The notes under the pieces are model-generated. The model saw only the letters and a list, made by a program, of their open reading frames with translations, had not been told where the DNA came from and ran no database searches. From Curvibacter sp. PAE-UM (GTDB lineage: Bacteria > Pseudomonadota > Gammaproteobacteria > Burkholderiales > Burkholderiaceae_C), in the NCBI RefSeq assembly GCF_001432305.1, contig NZ_KQ483358.1:1310881-1374880 (forward strand): 64,000 nt of DNA. Reading direction: 5' to 3'. Each line of letters starts with the position of its first letter. The stretch's first letter is position 1. A program made the position numbers and the translations under genes. Shown here one piece after another: positions 61,910-64,000 of this stretch.

Positions 61910-64000
61910 ATGAAAAGAGCCTTCATGCCCGCTGTCTTCACGTCTGATGCCGGAGGATTCATCTGCAAGGGGGTGCTCGCGACCATGGGGATGGTGGTGA
62001 TGGTGCCAGCACAGGCACAACAGGACGGCGTCGTAGCCACCCTGAAGGAGATTGTGGTGAGCGGCTCGCGTGGTGAGCAGGCGCGTGAGGAGTTGGCGCT
62101 GGTCACGGACGTGGTTGACGCGCCGGCCCTTGAAGCGAGGCAGATCAACGACATCAAGGACCTCGCGGCCGACATGCCCAATGTCTCGGTCCGCCATGCG
62201 CCGGCCCGCTTTTCCGTGACCGGTGCGGGCAATCCGATCGGGCGTGATGGAAACGTGGGCTTCACCATCCGCGGCCTGGGCGGCAACCGGGTGCTCATGC
62301 TGGTCGACGGCATCCGTCTGCCCCGCAGCTACGTCAATGGCAGCAATGCTTTCGGTCGCGACGCGCTGGCGCTGGACCTGATCAAGCGGGTGGAACTGGT
62401 GCGGGGACCGAGTTCGGTGCTGTACGGATCGGACGGCCTGGCCGGCCTGGTCAACTTCATCACCCACGAACCCTCGGATTTTCTGCTCGCCGCGAATGGC
62501 GAACCCAGGAACCTGGGGGGGCGCGTGGCGCTGGGCTGGAGTGGCGACGACGACACCTACAAGGCCACGGCGACGCTGGCCGGCCGGGCCAGCGACACCT
62601 TGCAGTGGATGTTCACCGGCACCAGCTACACGGGCGAGGGCTTGAACAATATGGGTAGCAATGATGCGGCCAGCACCGACCGCACGCGTCCCAACCCGCA
62701 GAACACCAGCGGGGACTCCGTATTGATGAAGCTGGTGGCCAGGCCTGACGGGCGCCAGAAGCACGTCCTCACGGCCGAGCACGTGGGCAAGCAGTCCGAT
62801 GTCGAGCTGCTGTCCAGCCGGGCCAAGCCGCCCCTGGTGGCGTCTTCGGTCGTGGGTGAGAATGCGCGCCAGAATTTTTCGCGTGACCGCTTCACCTGGG
62901 ACGCGCGCTACAACCTGAGCGAGGCCTGGGCCGATCTGCTGCAGACGGTGCTGAGCTTCCAGAATGCCGACGCACAGGACAACGGGCGCACCGTGCGCAA
63001 CGACGGCGGTGTGCGCCGGCGTGACACGCGCTACAGCGAGCGCACCTGGCAGCTGGGTGTGCAGGCCGGCAAGACCACGCCCGTGTCGTCCGATTGGACG
63101 CAGCGGCTCACCTATGGCGTGGACTACGTCAGCAGCGACGTGACCAGCTGGTTCGGCGGTTATGACCCGGCGCCCCTGACCGCCTACGTGCCGAAGAAGT
63201 ATTTTCCCGACACACGCGACACCAGCGTCGGTGTGTATGCGCAGAGTGAACTCGCCAGCGAGCGCTGGCGTGTCACACCCGGTCTGCGCTTTGAAAGTTT
63301 TGCGCTGGACGTGATTAGCCAGGCTGGTTATGCCCCGCCGGCCAGTGCGCCGGGCATCTCCCTCTCGGGAACGCATACCTCGCCCAAGCTCGGGGCCTTG
63401 TACCGCGTCGACGGCCAATGGTCGGTCTTTGGCAACTACGCCACCGGCTTCAAGGCGCCCAATGCCTGGCAGCTCAACGGCTATTTCGATCCGCAGCCCG
63501 GCATCAATGCGCGTTTGCTGCCCAACCCCAACCTCAAGCCCGAGACCAGCCAGCACTACGAGCTGGGCGTGCGCACGAGTTCCGAGCGCCTGACCACGGA
63601 GTTCGCCGTCTTCACCGGCAATTACAACCAGCTCATCGTGGACAAGAAGCTGCTCTCAGGCAGCGGCACCGCACTCGATCCCTATGTCTACCAGACGGTC
63701 AACATCGACAACGCCATCATCTGGGGCTTCGAGTTCCGCGGGCGCATGGACTGGGGACGGGTGGGGCCAGGGCGCGTGTCGACGCCCTTTGCGCTGGCCC
63801 ATGCACGCGGGCAGGACACCGGTACCGGACGTCCGCTGAACTCCATCGACCCTGCCATGTTCACCGCGGGCATGCACTACGACACGGCCCCGTGGACCGT
63901 TCGGCTGGACATGCAATACCGCTCCGCCAAGACGGCCGGCGACATCGATCCCACGGCGGGGGTCCGGGTCGGCGGCACCCAGGTCACCGACGTGCCCGCG
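61910..64000 (+). CDS. TonB-dependent heme/hemoglobin-type outer-membrane receptor (partial)
   Basis: About 697 residues are present and the reading frame runs off the window. A signal-like leader ends near VPAQAQ. The plug domain follows with GFTIRGLGGNRVLMLVDGIR and RVELVRGPSSVLYGSDG. The barrel contains the heme-receptor motifs FKAPNAWQL (a FRAP-like variant) and NPNLKPETS (the NPNL motif). Such receptors import heme with TonB energy. It is divergent from nirS and shares the intergenic FNR-type box. The d1, b, c and possibly a hemes of this locus would make heme or iron supply relevant. Confidence 0.88.
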   Translation, partial: MKRAFMPAVFTSDAGGFICKGVLATMGMVVMVPAQAQQDGVVATLKEIVVSGSRGEQAREELALVTDVVDAPALEARQINDIKDLAADMPNVSVRHAPARFSVTGAGNPIGRDGNVGFTIRGLGGNRVLMLVDGIRLPRSYVNGSNAFGRDALALDLIKRVELVRGPSSVLYGSDGLAGLVNFITHEPSDFLLAANGEPRNLGGRVALGWSGDDDTYKATATLAGRASDTLQWMFTGTSYTGEGLNNMGSNDAASTDRTRPNPQNTSGDSVLMKLVARPDGRQKHVLTAEHVGKQSDVELLSSRAKPPLVASSVVGENARQNFSRDRFTWDARYNLSEAWADLLQTVLSFQNADAQDNGRTVRNDGGVRRRDTRYSERTWQLGVQAGKTTPVSSDWTQRLTYGVDYVSSDVTSWFGGYDPAPLTAYVPKKYFPDTRDTSVGVYAQSELASERWRVTPGLRFESFALDVISQAGYAPPASAPGISLSGTHTSPKLGALYRVDGQWSVFGNYATGFKAPNAWQLNGYFDPQPGINARLLPNPNLKPETSQHYELGVRTSSERLTTEFAVFTGNYNQLIVDKKLLSGSGTALDPYVYQTVNIDNAIIWGFEFRGRMDWGRVGPGRVSTPFALAHARGQDTGTGRPLNSIDPAMFTAGMHYDTAPWTVRLDMQYRSAKTAGDIDPTAGVRVGGTQVTDVPA

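Overview
The window looks like the chromosome of a betaproteobacterium of the order Burkholderiales, most likely Comamonadaceae-like. The evidence is uniformly high GC content, six Bug/TctC-type solute receptors, a cytochrome oxidase gene order typical of Betaproteobacteria (coxB-coxA-small protein-ctaG-DUF2970-coxC-SURF1-ctaA-ctaB-sco), and TrmL, ComF and BioC-like housekeeping genes. No rRNA, tRNA, CRISPR array or intact insertion sequence was seen. The assignment to a family is an inference from gene content.

Bases 1-10,050 carry a catabolic block: two 3-hydroxyisobutyrate-dehydrogenase-like enzymes, an amidohydrolase, two Bug receptors, a signal-less ABC-type substrate-binding protein and maleylacetate reductase. 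These are followed by an ohrR-ohr peroxide-defence pair with a clear operator and terminator, another Bug gene and a lipoprotein cytochrome c. Bases 10,850-17,000 look like an accessory insertion: a transposase-like remnant, then one 1804-residue protein with a sacsin/Hsp90-like ATPase start and a nuclease-like DUF3883 end, a strong anti-phage or DNA-restriction candidate.

Bases 17,040-34,000 return to aromatic or organic-acid catabolism. They hold an FAD monooxygenase, a LysR regulator divergent from a hydroxyquinol-type intradiol dioxygenase, a TRAP transporter, small accessory enzymes, a second intradiol dioxygenase, an FAH-family hydrolase and more Bug receptors, with a TauE/SafE exporter and a KefB/C-type antiporter between them. 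Together with maleylacetate reductase these could form a hydroxyquinol (1,2,4-benzenetriol) route to 3-oxoadipate. Bases 34,100-37,900 are housekeeping genes (ParA-like ATPase, MaoC, TrmL, ComF, BioC-like).

Bases 38,000-47,400 encode a complete aa3-type cytochrome c oxidase with its assembly factors. Its subunit II carries a fused cytochrome c domain.

Bases 47,400-61,900 are the most interesting part. A second set of oxidase-type genes encodes a CuA subunit II, a heme-copper subunit I in which the active-site tyrosine is replaced by glutamine, and its own heme O/A synthesis and SCO proteins. This matches the sNOR (norSY-senC) type of predicted nitric oxide reductase. It continues into a cytochrome b-ferredoxin-MvhD fusion, a membrane-anchored protein, a second and highly divergent heme-copper subunit I, and a cytochrome b-[2Fe-2S]-flavin reductase fusion. 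It ends with a convergent nirS-nirM-nirF-like group. I read this as a nitrite to NO to N2O module with unusual quinone/NAD(P)H-linked electron-transfer proteins. A near-perfect FNR/DNR-type box lies between nirS and a divergent heme-type TonB receptor that runs off the window end.
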